Source: DATAFT01 sp035544635 (GTDB lineage Bacteria > Acidobacteriota > Thermoanaerobaculia > Multivoradales > Multivoraceae). From it: a stretch of DNA of 24,456 nt. The notes under the pieces are model-generated. The model ran no database searches. It was not told the DNA's origin and was given only the letters and a program-made list of their open reading frames with translations. The translations under genes were made by a program, and so were the position numbers. Location of the stretch: NCBI GenBank assembly GCA_035544635.1, contig DATKDQ010000051.1, positions 1 through 24,456 of the forward strand, in the 5' to 3' direction. Shown one piece after another: positions 1-11,224 of the stretch (within the stretch, counting starts at the first letter, position 1; each line of letters opens with the position of its first letter).

Positions 1-107
1 GCGAGCAACTCGAGGTAGCCGGGCGGAGCACGACGAAGGTGCGCCTTGCTGCCGGCCTTCAGATCGAGCTTCTCGACCAGTCGGCGGCGCGAGTAGCCGG
101 GAGGCAC
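1..107 (-). CDS. DUF3052-like small protein, N-terminal part only (cut by window edge)
   Basis: Reading the reverse strand from a GTG at 107 gives 35 codons before the window ends: VPPGYSRRRLVEKLDLKAGS and onward to PPGYLELL. The pattern GYSxxxLVEKLxLKxGxxxxLxxAPxGYLELL resembles the start of small DUF3052-type proteins, which usually begin GYSGTPLxxKLGIKxG and have no established function. The usual glycine-rich GYSGxPL is here GYSRRRL. No strong ribosome binding site is visible; a G-rich stretch (rc of 126-131) lies about 20 bases upstream, so the exact start is uncertain. It is divergent from comM. Family recognition rests on a short stretch. Confidence 0.55.
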   Translation of the reverse strand, partial: MPPGYSRRRLVEKLDLKAGSKAHLRRAPPGYLELL

Positions 108-180
108 GGCCGTGCAGTCTAGCAGCCCCCTACCGGCCGCCGGAGGGCGTGGCCGGGGCCGCACCGGCACGCGCATAGCG

Positions 181-228
181 TGTTCCACGGAGAGTTTTCC
201 GCGCCGCTGTTGAAAACTCTGTAGAAAA
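181..228. promoter_or_regulatory. Inverted repeat in the divergent intergenic region before comM
   Basis: A perfect 9-bp inverted repeat, AGAGTTTTC at 191-199 and GAAAACTCT at 212-220, is separated by 12 bases. It lies in the 251-base gap (108-358) between the divergent DUF3052-like gene and comM and is much more AT-rich than its surroundings. TGTAGAAAA at 220-228, read on the reverse strand as TTTTCTACA, differs at two positions from the DnaA box TTATCCACA; a weaker match (three mismatches) is at 181-189. It could be an operator or a stray DnaA/origin-like element. I see no well-spaced -35/-10 pair in this gap. Confidence 0.4.
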
Positions 229-358
229 CGACGCCCCACTCTCTCCAGGATCGCGACGGAAAAGATCTTTCTCCAAATCGCACAGAATTTTGAGCGGTGC
301 GCGAACCGCCGCCGCGCGCCCCGGGCGCACCGTCTCGACCCCGCCTGCAAGGAGCCGC

Positions 359-1912
359 GTGGCGTTCCCGTCTTCTCTCCACGTGCTGGCCAAAGTCCTC
401 GGCGGAACCCCGTGGGGGATCGACGCGCGCATCGTCGACGTCGAGGTCGACGTGCGCCTGGGGATGCCCCAGACCCATCTGGTCGGGCTGGGCGACACCG
501 CGGTGCGCGAGAGCAAGGAGCGGGTGCGCTCCGCCATCCGCAACAGCGACATCAAGCTCGACGGGCGTGCCGTCCTCATCCACCTCGCGCCGGCCGACCT
601 GCGCAAGGAGGGGAGCCATCTCGACCTGCCCATCGCACTCGGGCTGCTGGCGGCATACCAGGTGCTGCCGGCGGACTGCCTGACTGGACGGCTCCTCTGC
701 GGCGAGCTCGGTCTCGACGGCCGGCTGCGCCCGGTGCGCGGCGCCCTGGCCCTCGCGGCCTTGGCGCGCGAGCAGAAGCTGGCGGAGCTCCTCCTACCGG
801 TGGACAACGCCCCGGAGGCTGCGGCGCTCGAAGGCGTCGCGATCATCGGGGTGGGGACGCTGAAGGAGGCCATCGCGCATCTTCGCGGCGACACGCCGCT
901 CCAACCCGCCTCGCCGCGTCCGGCGCCCCCGCCCGCAGCCGGTCTCGACCTGACCGACGTGCGCGGGCACGCCACCGCCAAGCGAGCGCTCGAGGTCGCG
1001 GCGGCCGGGGGCCACAACCTGCTCCTCATCGGGCCACCGGGATCGGGCAAGACCATGCTCGCTCGGCGCCTTCCTCCCCTGCTGCCGCCGCTGCTGCGCG
1101 AGGAGGCGATCGTCGTCACCAAGATCCAGTCGATCGGCGGCGAGGCCTTGCCGGACGGGCTGGTGCAGGAGCGTCCGTTCCGCAACCCGCACACCGACAC
1201 CTCCACAGCCGGCCTCATCGGCGGCACGGCGGCGGCACGACCCGGCGAGGTGACCCTCGCGCACTGCGGTGTTCTCTTCCTCGACGAGCTGCCGGAGTTC
1301 CGGCGCGACTCGCTGGAGGCGTTACGCCAGCCGATCGAGGACGGCAGGGTGACGGTGGTGCGCGCCGGCGCCCGCTTCACCTACCCGGCGCGGTTCCTGC
1401 TGCTGGCAGCGATGAACCCCTGCACCTGTGGCTTTCTCGGCGATCCACGCCACGAGTGCCGCTGCTCGCCGCTCGAGATCGCGCGCTATCGCACCCGCAT
1501 CTCGGGCCCGCTCCTCGACCGCATCGACCTCCACATCGAGGTGCCGGCGCTCACGCTCGCCGAGCTCCACCAGGAGGGCGGGGAGCCGAGCGCCGACGTC
1601 GCGCGGCGGGTCGCGGCCGCGCGTGAGGTCCAGCGGCTGCGCTTCGGCCGGCAACGGACGACGCCCTTGAACGCCGCGATGACCGAGGGGCAGCTCCACC
1701 GACACTGCCGCCTCGAGCCGGCGGCGCAAGCGCTGCTCGACGACGCCTTTCAGAAGCTCGGCCTCTCCATCCGCGCGGTGACCCGGGTGCTCAAGGTGGC
1801 GCGTACCATCGCCGACCTCGGCCGCGCCGAGCGCATCGCCGCCCTGCACGTCGCGGAGGCGATCCAGTACCGCTGTCTCGATCGCCGGGTGACCTCGACC
1901 GCGGACGATTGA
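359..1912 (+). CDS. comM: YifB/ComM-family Mg-chelatase-like AAA+ ATPase
   Basis: The product is 517 aa from GTG 359, close to the roughly 505 aa usual for ComM/YifB. The N-terminal domain begins VLAKVLGGTPWGIDARIVDVEVD with the family signature GLGDTAVRESKERVRSAIRNS. The AAA+ core has Walker A GPPGSGKTM at about residues 225-233 and Walker B GVLFLDELPEF at about 304-314; the MNPCxCGFLGD motif follows, and the family C-terminus (LSIRAVTRVLKVARTIADL) closes it. ComM in Haemophilus and Vibrio is a hexameric branch-migration helicase acting in natural transformation; that role here is by homology. GTG 359 was chosen because AAGGAG sits at 349-354. A TTG at 290 would add 23 low-complexity residues, and a GTG at 383 would begin exactly at the conserved VLAKV. 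Confidence 0.93.
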   Translation: MAFPSSLHVLAKVLGGTPWGIDARIVDVEVDVRLGMPQTHLVGLGDTAVRESKERVRSAIRNSDIKLDGRAVLIHLAPADLRKEGSHLDLPIALGLLAAYQVLPADCLTGRLLCGELGLDGRLRPVRGALALAALAREQKLAELLLPVDNAPEAAALEGVAIIGVGTLKEAIAHLRGDTPLQPASPRPAPPPAAGLDLTDVRGHATAKRALEVAAAGGHNLLLIGPPGSGKTMLARRLPPLLPPLLREEAIVVTKIQSIGGEALPDGLVQERPFRNPHTDTSTAGLIGGTAAARPGEVTLAHCGVLFLDELPEFRRDSLEALRQPIEDGRVTVVRAGARFTYPARFLLLAAMNPCTCGFLGDPRHECRCSPLEIARYRTRISGPLLDRIDLHIEVPALTLAELHQEGGEPSADVARRVAAAREVQRLRFGRQRTTPLNAAMTEGQLHRHCRLEPAAQALLDDAFQKLGLSIRAVTRVLKVARTIADLGRAERIAALHVAEAIQYRCLDRRVTSTADD

Positions 1913-1936
1913 GCTGGGACGGGTCGAGGCGCGCCC

Positions 1937-2329
1937 TCATCCCTTCCACTCCACCGTCCCCTGCGGCCAGTCCTCCTTGCGCTGCACCGGCACGACGCAG
2001 AACGCGTGGCCAGCCGGGTCCTCCATCACCCACCAGCTCTTGACCTGCCGCTTGCGGCGAGCGCCGAGGCGATCGAGGCGACCCACCTCGGCGTCCACGT
2101 CGTCGGTTTCGATATCGACATGGAGGCCCGATTCGGACCGCGGCACGCGCTGGACCATGAGATCGATCGGGAGCCTGGGGTCGCGGGAGAGATAGGTGTA
2201 CTTCGAGTCGGGGCTCTCCCGGGGCTGGACCTCGCGCCCCAGGGCCGCGCTCCAGAACGCGATCGCAGGCTCGTAGGCGTCCTCGCGAGAATCGAAGAGC
2301 AGAGCGGTCAGTCGGCTGCGATGAGCCAT
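1937..2329 (-). CDS. VOC-superfamily (glyoxalase-like) protein
   Basis: This 130-aa protein has the two-half layout of small vicinal-oxygen-chelate proteins: an N-terminal half with DAYEPAIAFWSAALGREV, then GLHVDIETDDVDAEVGRLDRLGA, and a closing WWVMEDPAGHAFCVVPV. The HVDIETDDVDAEV and DPAGHAFCVV segments are typical of Glyoxalase_6-like proteins. The superfamily covers lyases, dioxygenases and resistance proteins, so the substrate cannot be named. The ATG at 2329 has AAAGGAGG about 8 bases upstream; an in-frame ATG at 2368 would add 13 residues encoded across that ribosome binding site and is less likely. It converges with comM, 24 bases from its stop. Confidence 0.8.
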   Translation of the reverse strand: MAHRSRLTALLFDSREDAYEPAIAFWSAALGREVQPRESPDSKYTYLSRDPRLPIDLMVQRVPRSESGLHVDIETDDVDAEVGRLDRLGARRKRQVKSWWVMEDPAGHAFCVVPVQRKEDWPQGTVEWKG

Positions 2330-2646
2330 CGGTGGTTCCTCCTTTCCATGGGCGTGATTGGGATCCATGGGCGCGACGGGCGAGCTCGCGTTTCGCTACT
2401 GGAGACACGCCAACGCTGCTGCGCGTTTCGGGGCTGGATGGGTTTCGGCGCTGGGCGCGTTCTCGGGCGCCTCGGCGCCGCCGCATGTCATGACGCCATA
2501 GACGCATCGCGGCTCGTCTTGATTCCGCCTGGATACCGCCCTCATTCCTGTAACGAAGGGTTGACATTCCAGAGGCCGACTCGTGAAGATACGCTGTCCT
2601 CGTCAGTTGGCTCCGCACCCAGCATGCTTCGAAGGGAAGCAGGGCT
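2330..2646. other. Intergenic region between the divergent VOC and M23 genes
   Basis: I see no convincing gene in these 317 bases. They hold the ribosome binding site of the VOC gene, a 9-bp direct repeat CCATGGGCG (2346-2354 and 2365-2373, period 19), a GGCGCC pair near 2469-2482, and a candidate promoter for the M23 gene at 2561-2590. The stretch from about 2510 to 2590 is more AT-rich than flanking DNA, as expected for a promoter region. Confidence 0.5.
2561..2590 (+). promoter_or_regulatory. Candidate sigma-70 promoter for the M23 peptidase gene
   Basis: A perfect -35 hexamer TTGACA is at 2561-2566. The best -10 is weak: GAAGAT at 2585-2590 with an 18-bp spacer, matching three of six consensus bases. 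The site is 57 bases upstream of the chosen GTG. The call rests mainly on the -35 and on local AT-richness. Confidence 0.4.
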
Positions 2647-3507
2647 GTGAGGGCCGAGAACGACCGCCGCCGCGGGAAGATCTTGCCGAGCTCACGACGC
2701 ACGACAGGACGCAAGTGGCTCGCGGTCGCGCTCACCGCGCTGACTCTACTCGCCACCCTCTCCACCTGGCACTTCCTGACCCGACAGGGCGGCAGTGACG
2801 AGCTCGCGCGTGTGCGCCGCGAGAATGCCCGCCTGCGCGACATCAACCGTTCGTTCGAGCGCAGCCTGCAGCACCTCCAGACGCGGCTCACCGACCAGGA
2901 GTCGCGGATCAACGAGCTGGCGATCGTCGCCGGCATCGAGCGCGCGTCCTGGCGCGTCGAGGGAGTCGATCCCTCGGAGGGCGGCGGCGTGGGCGGCGCG
3001 TTCAATCCCTACGACCAGGTTCCCGACCTGCCCGCGCTCGAAGCACGTGCCGTCCAGCTCGACGACCACCTCCACCGCGTGAGCCGCGGCCTCACCGAGC
3101 GCGAGCTCCGGCTGTCCGCGCGGCCTTCGCTCTCGCCGGTGCGCGGCGTGATCTCGAGCGGCTACGGGTACCGGGACGATCCGCTGACCGGGCTGCGCGC
3201 GTTTCACCGTGGCCTCGACATCTCGGCACCGCCCGGTAACCGGGTGTTCGCCGCCGCCGACGGCGTGGTGACCCGCGCCGGCCGCTTCGGCGCGCAGGGC
3301 AGGGTGGTCTACATCGCGCACGGGTTCGGCTACTCGACTCGATACGCCCACCTGTCGAAGATCGACGTCAAGGCCGGCGACCGCGTCGAGCGCGGCGATA
3401 CCATCGGCGAGGTGGGACGCTCCGGGCGCGCCACCGGCTACCACGTGCACTACGAGGTGTACGAGGAAGGCCAGTCCAAGAACCCGCTCGAGCACCTGCT
3501 CGATTGA
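2647..3507 (+). CDS. Membrane-anchored M23 (LytM-type) metallopeptidase
   Basis: This 286-aa protein has a basic N-terminus, one membrane segment at about residues 24-44 (WLAVALTALTLLATLSTWHFL), a heptad-like coiled coil at about 51-97, a linker, and a C-terminal M23 domain at about 164-283. All M23 zinc and catalytic residues are visible: H187 and D191 in FHRGLDIS, H235 in YAHLS, and H266/H268 in GYHVHYEV, so it should be active rather than a degenerate EnvC/NlpD-type activator. The likely job is periplasmic cleavage of peptidoglycan cross-links in growth or division. Start GTG 2647 is preceded by AAGGGAAG at 2632-2639, 7 bases away. It lies upstream of secA with hairpins between. Confidence 0.9.
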   Translation: MRAENDRRRGKILPSSRRTTGRKWLAVALTALTLLATLSTWHFLTRQGGSDELARVRRENARLRDINRSFERSLQHLQTRLTDQESRINELAIVAGIERASWRVEGVDPSEGGGVGGAFNPYDQVPDLPALEARAVQLDDHLHRVSRGLTERELRLSARPSLSPVRGVISSGYGYRDDPLTGLRAFHRGLDISAPPGNRVFAAADGVVTRAGRFGAQGRVVYIAHGFGYSTRYAHLSKIDVKAGDRVERGDTIGEVGRSGRATGYHVHYEVYEEGQSKNPLEHLLD

Positions 3508-3530
3508 CCTCACCCGCATCGTCCGAGTGA

Positions 3531-3570
3531 CCGCCGCAGCGGCGGGAACAAGGTGCCCGCCCGCCTTGTT
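3531..3570 (+). terminator. Two tandem hairpins between the M23 gene and secA
   Basis: The first, CCGCCGC-A-GCGGCGG at 3531-3545, is a very GC-rich near-palindrome. The second pairs AACAAGG (3547-3553) with CCTTGTT (3564-3570) around a 10-base loop and is followed by GTCCCTTTGC, which is only moderately T-rich. They begin 24 bases after the M23 stop and plausibly end that transcript before the secA promoter region. Confidence 0.4.
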
Positions 3571-3577
3571 GTCCCTT

Positions 3578-3586
3578 TGCTAAACT
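3578..3586 (+). promoter_or_regulatory. Possible extended -10 promoter for secA
   Basis: TGC-TAAACT at 3578-3586 matches an extended -10 element (TGn followed by a TATAAT-like hexamer, four of six matches). No convincing -35 is present at 16-18 bases upstream, where the tandem hairpins lie. It is 38 bases before the secA ATG. Confidence 0.25.
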
Positions 3587-3624
3587 GACCCTGCCGCCGC
3601 GCCCCGGCGGTCTCTCCCCTCCCC

Positions 3625-6363
<2,739 letters not shown>

Positions 6364-6378
6364 CTTTACGGAGATCGC

Positions 6379-7844
<1,466 letters not shown>

Positions 7845-7848
<4 letters not shown>

Positions 7849-7882
7849 CTTTGGGAGTGGTAAGTACCACTCCCAAAGCTAC
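7845..7882 (+). terminator. 18-bp perfect hairpin containing the guaB stop codon
   Basis: GTAGCTTTGGGAGTGGTA (7845-7862) and its exact reverse complement (7865-7882) are separated by 2 bases; a real RNA loop would open to about 4-6. The guaB TAG is bases 2-4 of the left arm. It is followed by TCATAATCTT, AT-rich but without a proper T-tract. Most likely it is the transcript-end hairpin of secA-guaB, acting as terminator or 3'-end stabiliser. Stems of this length are also seen in dispersed palindromic repeats. Confidence 0.65.
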
Positions 7883-7914
7883 TCATAATCTTGGCGCCGC
7901 GGATGGCGCGCGTC

Positions 7915-7934
7915 GGCCGTCCTAGCGGACGGCC
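7915..7934 (-). terminator. GC-rich hairpin downstream of the glycosyltransferase gene
   Basis: GGCCGTCC (7915-7922), loop TAGC, GGACGGCC (7927-7934): an 8-bp perfect stem located 61 bases past the stop of the reverse-strand glycosyltransferase gene, in the 147-base convergent gap with guaB. There is no T-run on either side, so termination is inferred from position. Confidence 0.35.
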
Positions 7935-7995
7935 TCCCCTGCTGCGTAACGCCTGGGCGCAGTCTCTCCGCCGGGGGCACCTCGGACGGATCGGA

Positions 7996-9201
7996 TCACC
8001 AGGAGACGCGCTGCACCACTCGGCGCTCGGTTCTGGTCAGCTCCTCGTAGAGCGCCAGGTGCGCGTCGGCCACGACGTCGATCGCGAACCGCCGCTCGAA
8101 GACCTCTCGGGCACGCTGGCCCATCCGCCGGCGCAGGTCGATGTCTTCGAGCAGCCGCTCGAGGGCGGCCCCCAGCGCGCGCGCGTCCTCCGCCGCCACC
8201 AGCGCGCCGGTCACGCCGTCTTCGACCGCTTCCGGAACACCCGCGACCACCGTCGCCACCACGGGTAGGCCCGCGGACATCGCCTCGACGATGGTCACCG
8301 GGAAACCCTCGTAGATCGAAGGCAGGCAGAGGACGGCGGCGCGGTGGTACAAGTCGGCGATGGCGTCGCGCGAGAGCCGGCCCTGGAACTCGACGCGCCC
8401 GCGCAGGTCGGGACGTCCGGCGCGGCGCCGCAGCGCGCGCTCCTGCTCACCGTCGCCCACCACCACCAGACGCAGGTCGGGACGGCCGCTCGCCACGATG
8501 GCGAACGCATCGAGCAGCACGGCGACCGCCTTGCGCGTCCGCAGCCGTCCGACGTAGAGGACCGTCGACTGGGCGCCGATCGACTTCGCTCCCGGCTCGG
8601 GCGGTCGGGCCGCCGACAGCACTCCGTTCGGGATCACCTCGCGCACGGAGCAGCCGTAGTCGCGCTCGAGCTCGCGGGCAGTGGCGCGGCTGGGCGCGAT
8701 GACAGCATCGGCGAGACTCGCGGTCAGACGCCCGAGCCCGGCGAGGATCGGCGCCCGCATCCAGGCGAAGAGGCGCTCCGAGAGCGCAGGGCGTGACACC
8801 ACCCGCTCGTTGGCGCGCACCGCCCGTACCGCTCGGCGCTCCTCGCGGTACGAGACCTGGAGCGTGGCGACCAGCCGCGCGCTTCCCTGGGGCCGACCGA
8901 ACGCGCGCGCCGCGCGCAGGGCGAGCGCCAATAGCGCGCCGTCGGATTCGTGCACGTGGACGATCGTGGGCGGCTGGACGGCGAAGGTCCGCAGATAGGT
9001 CGCTGCCGCGGAGAGCGGGAACAGTCCCTTCGGTCCACCGACGCCGAGCACCACGGCGTCGTTCCCGGCGTCCGCGCCGCGGGTGAGGACGCGCACGTCG
9101 TGTCCGCGTCGCTCGGCCTCCCGCGCCAGCTCGTAGACCAGCGCGCCCACCCCGGAGATGTCGCGCGGCGGATAGGTGTTGGTGACGAGGAGGAGCTTCA
9201 T
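7996..9201 (-). CDS. GT4-family glycosyltransferase
   Basis: The 401-aa protein is a GT-B fold retaining glycosyltransferase. The N-terminal acceptor half begins MKLLLVTNTYPPRDISGVGALVYELAREAERRGHDV. The C-terminal donor half has VLYVGRLRTRKAVAVLLDAF, LRLVVVGDGEQERALRR, VEFQGRLSRDAIADLYHRA and the EX7E motif EGFPVTIVE (E298 and E306) that binds the nucleotide-sugar donor. It acts in the cytoplasm on an envelope glycan or lipid; the sugar and acceptor cannot be read from sequence. Start ATG 9201 is set by the conserved beginning; the preceding GTCCGTCCGGG gives a poor ribosome binding site. Divergent, 98 bases away, is a membrane-anchored phosphatase-superfamily gene. Confidence 0.9.
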   Translation of the reverse strand: MKLLLVTNTYPPRDISGVGALVYELAREAERRGHDVRVLTRGADAGNDAVVLGVGGPKGLFPLSAAATYLRTFAVQPPTIVHVHESDGALLALALRAARAFGRPQGSARLVATLQVSYREERRAVRAVRANERVVSRPALSERLFAWMRAPILAGLGRLTASLADAVIAPSRATARELERDYGCSVREVIPNGVLSAARPPEPGAKSIGAQSTVLYVGRLRTRKAVAVLLDAFAIVASGRPDLRLVVVGDGEQERALRRRAGRPDLRGRVEFQGRLSRDAIADLYHRAAVLCLPSIYEGFPVTIVEAMSAGLPVVATVVAGVPEAVEDGVTGALVAAEDARALGAALERLLEDIDLRRRMGQRAREVFERRFAIDVVADAHLALYEELTRTERRVVQRVSW

Positions 9202-9299
9202 CCCGGACGGACAACCGCTCTGATAGGTTCACCCCCCGCGCCGGGCCGAAGCGGCAGGTTCAGCCGCCGCGATGAGGCTCGTGCTCGGGACCATCCACC

Positions 9300-11192
9300 G
9301 TGAACGATCTCCGACCCGACCGCCGGAGCGATCTCGCGCCGGAGGGCGCCGCCTCCGAGCGCTCCGCACGAAGGCGCACGCGCAGCGCGGCCGAGATCAC
9401 GATCTTGGTCGCGTGGGCGTGGGCCGCCCTCCTCTTCGGCGGCGTGATCTCGCTCCTCCACCTGCTGCACAACCGCGTCGACGGCCTGCGGGACGCGTTC
9501 CTGCTGTGGGTGTTCTTCGCTCAGGTCTGGGGGCTTGCCGGAGCTGGGGCCGCGACGCTCGCCCTGGTCGCGCGCCGGCTGCTGCGCCGGAATGCTAACA
9601 GAGCCCCCGGCGTCGCCGGACCGTCGCTGGCGCGCGACCTCGCCTGGGCGCTGGTGCTCTTCCACCTACCGTTCTTCCTTACCGTCGTTCTCTACGGCCG
9701 TACCTACGACCACTTCGCGTTCGCGGGCCCGCCTCGGACCGCGGCCGGGATGGTCGCGCTCCTGGCGGCGGCGGCGATCCTGATCGCGGCCACGGTCGTG
9801 CTGGTCAGCATCTTCCTGGCGCGACGGCTCGCCGCCCGCGCCACGGCAGGCTCGCTTCCGCGCCTGGCAAGGACGGTGGCGGTCGCCTCCCTCGGTCTCC
9901 ACCTGGCCGTGGCTGCAGCCTTCCGTCTCGCTCCGGAGCCGGCGGAGCCCGCCGGCGGCACCTTCCGCCCGCTTCGCGCCGCGGACCGCGCCTCGAGCCG
10001 CGTCGTCCTGGTCGGCCTCGACGGCGCCGACTGGCGCGTGCTGCGCCCCCTGGTGGACCGCGGCGAGCTGCCGGCCTTCCGCCGGCTGATGGAGGAGGGC
10101 GCGTGGGGCGAGCTCGCCACGCTCCCCGACACCAACTCGGCCGTGATCTGGGCCTCGATCTACACCGGCAAGCGTCCGCGCCAGCACGGCGTGCTGGACT
10201 TCTACCGAATGCGTCTGCCGGGCATGGCCGGACGCGGCGTATTCCCCGTGCACCGCACGTTCACGATCGAGATCGCGGACCTCTTCGGCTCGCGCGGCCT
10301 GCTCGAGCGCAGGATCGTCGATCGGTCTCTCCTCGGCGCGCCCCCGCTGTGGGAGATCCTCGACGATCTCGGAGTGAGCGTCGGCGTCGTCGACGGCTAT
10401 CACTTCTCGGTGCCGGCGCGTCCACTCGCGACGCCGGGCGGCTTCTTCTACTCGTACGCGTTGAACGTCCTCTCGCAGCGCCCCGGCTGGAAGCCCGAGG
10501 CGCTCGCCCCGCGCGACGTCGCGCTTCTCTTCCAACCACCCGAGGCGCTGCGCCACTACGCGCCGCACGCCGGGCTGGGCGACTTCCACTGGCAGACGGC
10601 GACGCTCCTCGACGCCCTCGCCGCCGAGGGGCAGCCCGACTTCCTCAACTTCTACACCCACGAGCCCGACTCGGCGCAGCACTGGAACTGGAAGTGGTTC
10701 GAGCCCGAGCGCTTTCTCGCGGTCGATCCCGCCGAGCTCGATTGTAAAGCCCAGGTCATCCCCGACCTCTACCGCGAGTTCGATCGCTTCCTCGGCACGC
10801 TGCTTTCGCGCCTCGAGCCCGGCACCACGCTCGCCGTCGTCTCCGATCACGGCCACAGCCCGACGATCGTCCACAAGATGTACTCGCAGCACCGCCACGG
10901 GCCGCCCGGCATTCTCCTCCTGTGGGGCGACCAGGTGCGCCGCGGGGTCGAGATCGAACGCGCGCACGTCTACGATGTCACGCCCACGGTCCTCCATCTT
11001 CTCGGCCTGCCGATCGGCGCCGACATGGCGGGCTCCATCCTCCACCAGGTGATCGCTCGCGATGGAGCCGCGGCGGCGCCGGAGCGCACGATCGAGAGCT
11101 ACGATGCCTTCGCGCCAGCGCGGGTCGAGACCGGCGGGCCCGATCTCAGCAAGGAGGAGCTCGAGCGGCTGCGCGCGCTGGGCTATCTGTAG
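9300..11192 (+). CDS. Membrane-anchored alkaline-phosphatase-superfamily (type I phosphodiesterase-like) enzyme
   Basis: The 630-aa product has about five predicted membrane segments in its first 210 residues (near 33-55, 64-90, 112-132, 146-172 and 189-209), then a soluble metal-dependent hydrolase domain. Superfamily motifs: LVGLDGADW with D241 and D244; TNSAVIWASIYTGK carrying the likely nucleophile Thr278 or Ser280; HEPDSAQHWNW with D457 and H461; SDHGHSP with D516, H517 and H519. The family includes phosphodiesterases, phosphoglycerol and phosphoethanolamine transferases and phosphatases, so exact chemistry is open. The layout suits an enzyme acting on lipids or glycans at the membrane surface. 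GTG 9300 lacks a good ribosome binding site. Its stop is in a hairpin shared with the convergent regulator gene. Confidence 0.82.
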   Translation: MNDLRPDRRSDLAPEGAASERSARRRTRSAAEITILVAWAWAALLFGGVISLLHLLHNRVDGLRDAFLLWVFFAQVWGLAGAGAATLALVARRLLRRNANRAPGVAGPSLARDLAWALVLFHLPFFLTVVLYGRTYDHFAFAGPPRTAAGMVALLAAAAILIAATVVLVSIFLARRLAARATAGSLPRLARTVAVASLGLHLAVAAAFRLAPEPAEPAGGTFRPLRAADRASSRVVLVGLDGADWRVLRPLVDRGELPAFRRLMEEGAWGELATLPDTNSAVIWASIYTGKRPRQHGVLDFYRMRLPGMAGRGVFPVHRTFTIEIADLFGSRGLLERRIVDRSLLGAPPLWEILDDLGVSVGVVDGYHFSVPARPLATPGGFFYSYALNVLSQRPGWKPEALAPRDVALLFQPPEALRHYAPHAGLGDFHWQTATLLDALAAEGQPDFLNFYTHEPDSAQHWNWKWFEPERFLAVDPAELDCKAQVIPDLYREFDRFLGTLLSRLEPGTTLAVVSDHGHSPTIVHKMYSQHRHGPPGILLLWGDQVRRGVEIERAHVYDVTPTVLHLLGLPIGADMAGSILHQVIARDGAAAAPERTIESYDAFAPARVETGGPDLSKEELERLRALGYL

Positions 11193-11224
11193 GAGCGGCC
11201 CGTAGGGGCCGCGCGCGTCTACAG
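11187..11224. terminator. Bidirectional hairpin between convergent genes, containing both stop codons
   Basis: Outer arms CTGTAG (11187-11192) and CTACAG (11219-11224) contain the TAG stops of the forward phosphatase-like gene and of the reverse regulator gene respectively. The inner GC stem GCGGCCC (11195-11201), loop GTAG, GGGCCGC (11206-11212) is perfect over 7 bp. The geometry serves both directions. No T-tract is present. Confidence 0.5.

Noticed and set aside
181..228. Replication origin at the AT-rich repeat
   Set aside because: Only one two-mismatch DnaA-like box, no cluster of boxes, and no dnaA, dnaN, gidA or parAB genes nearby.
1893..1929. 8-bp inverted repeat CCTCGACC/GGTCGAGG around the comM stop
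   Set aside because: The 21-base loop and short arms make it weak; such matches are easily found by chance in GC-rich DNA, so it is not called a terminator.
7883..7995. tRNA or small RNA gene in the guaB-glycosyltransferase gap
   Set aside because: I could not fit a cloverleaf or a conserved TTCGA-type arm; only the two hairpins listed are supported.
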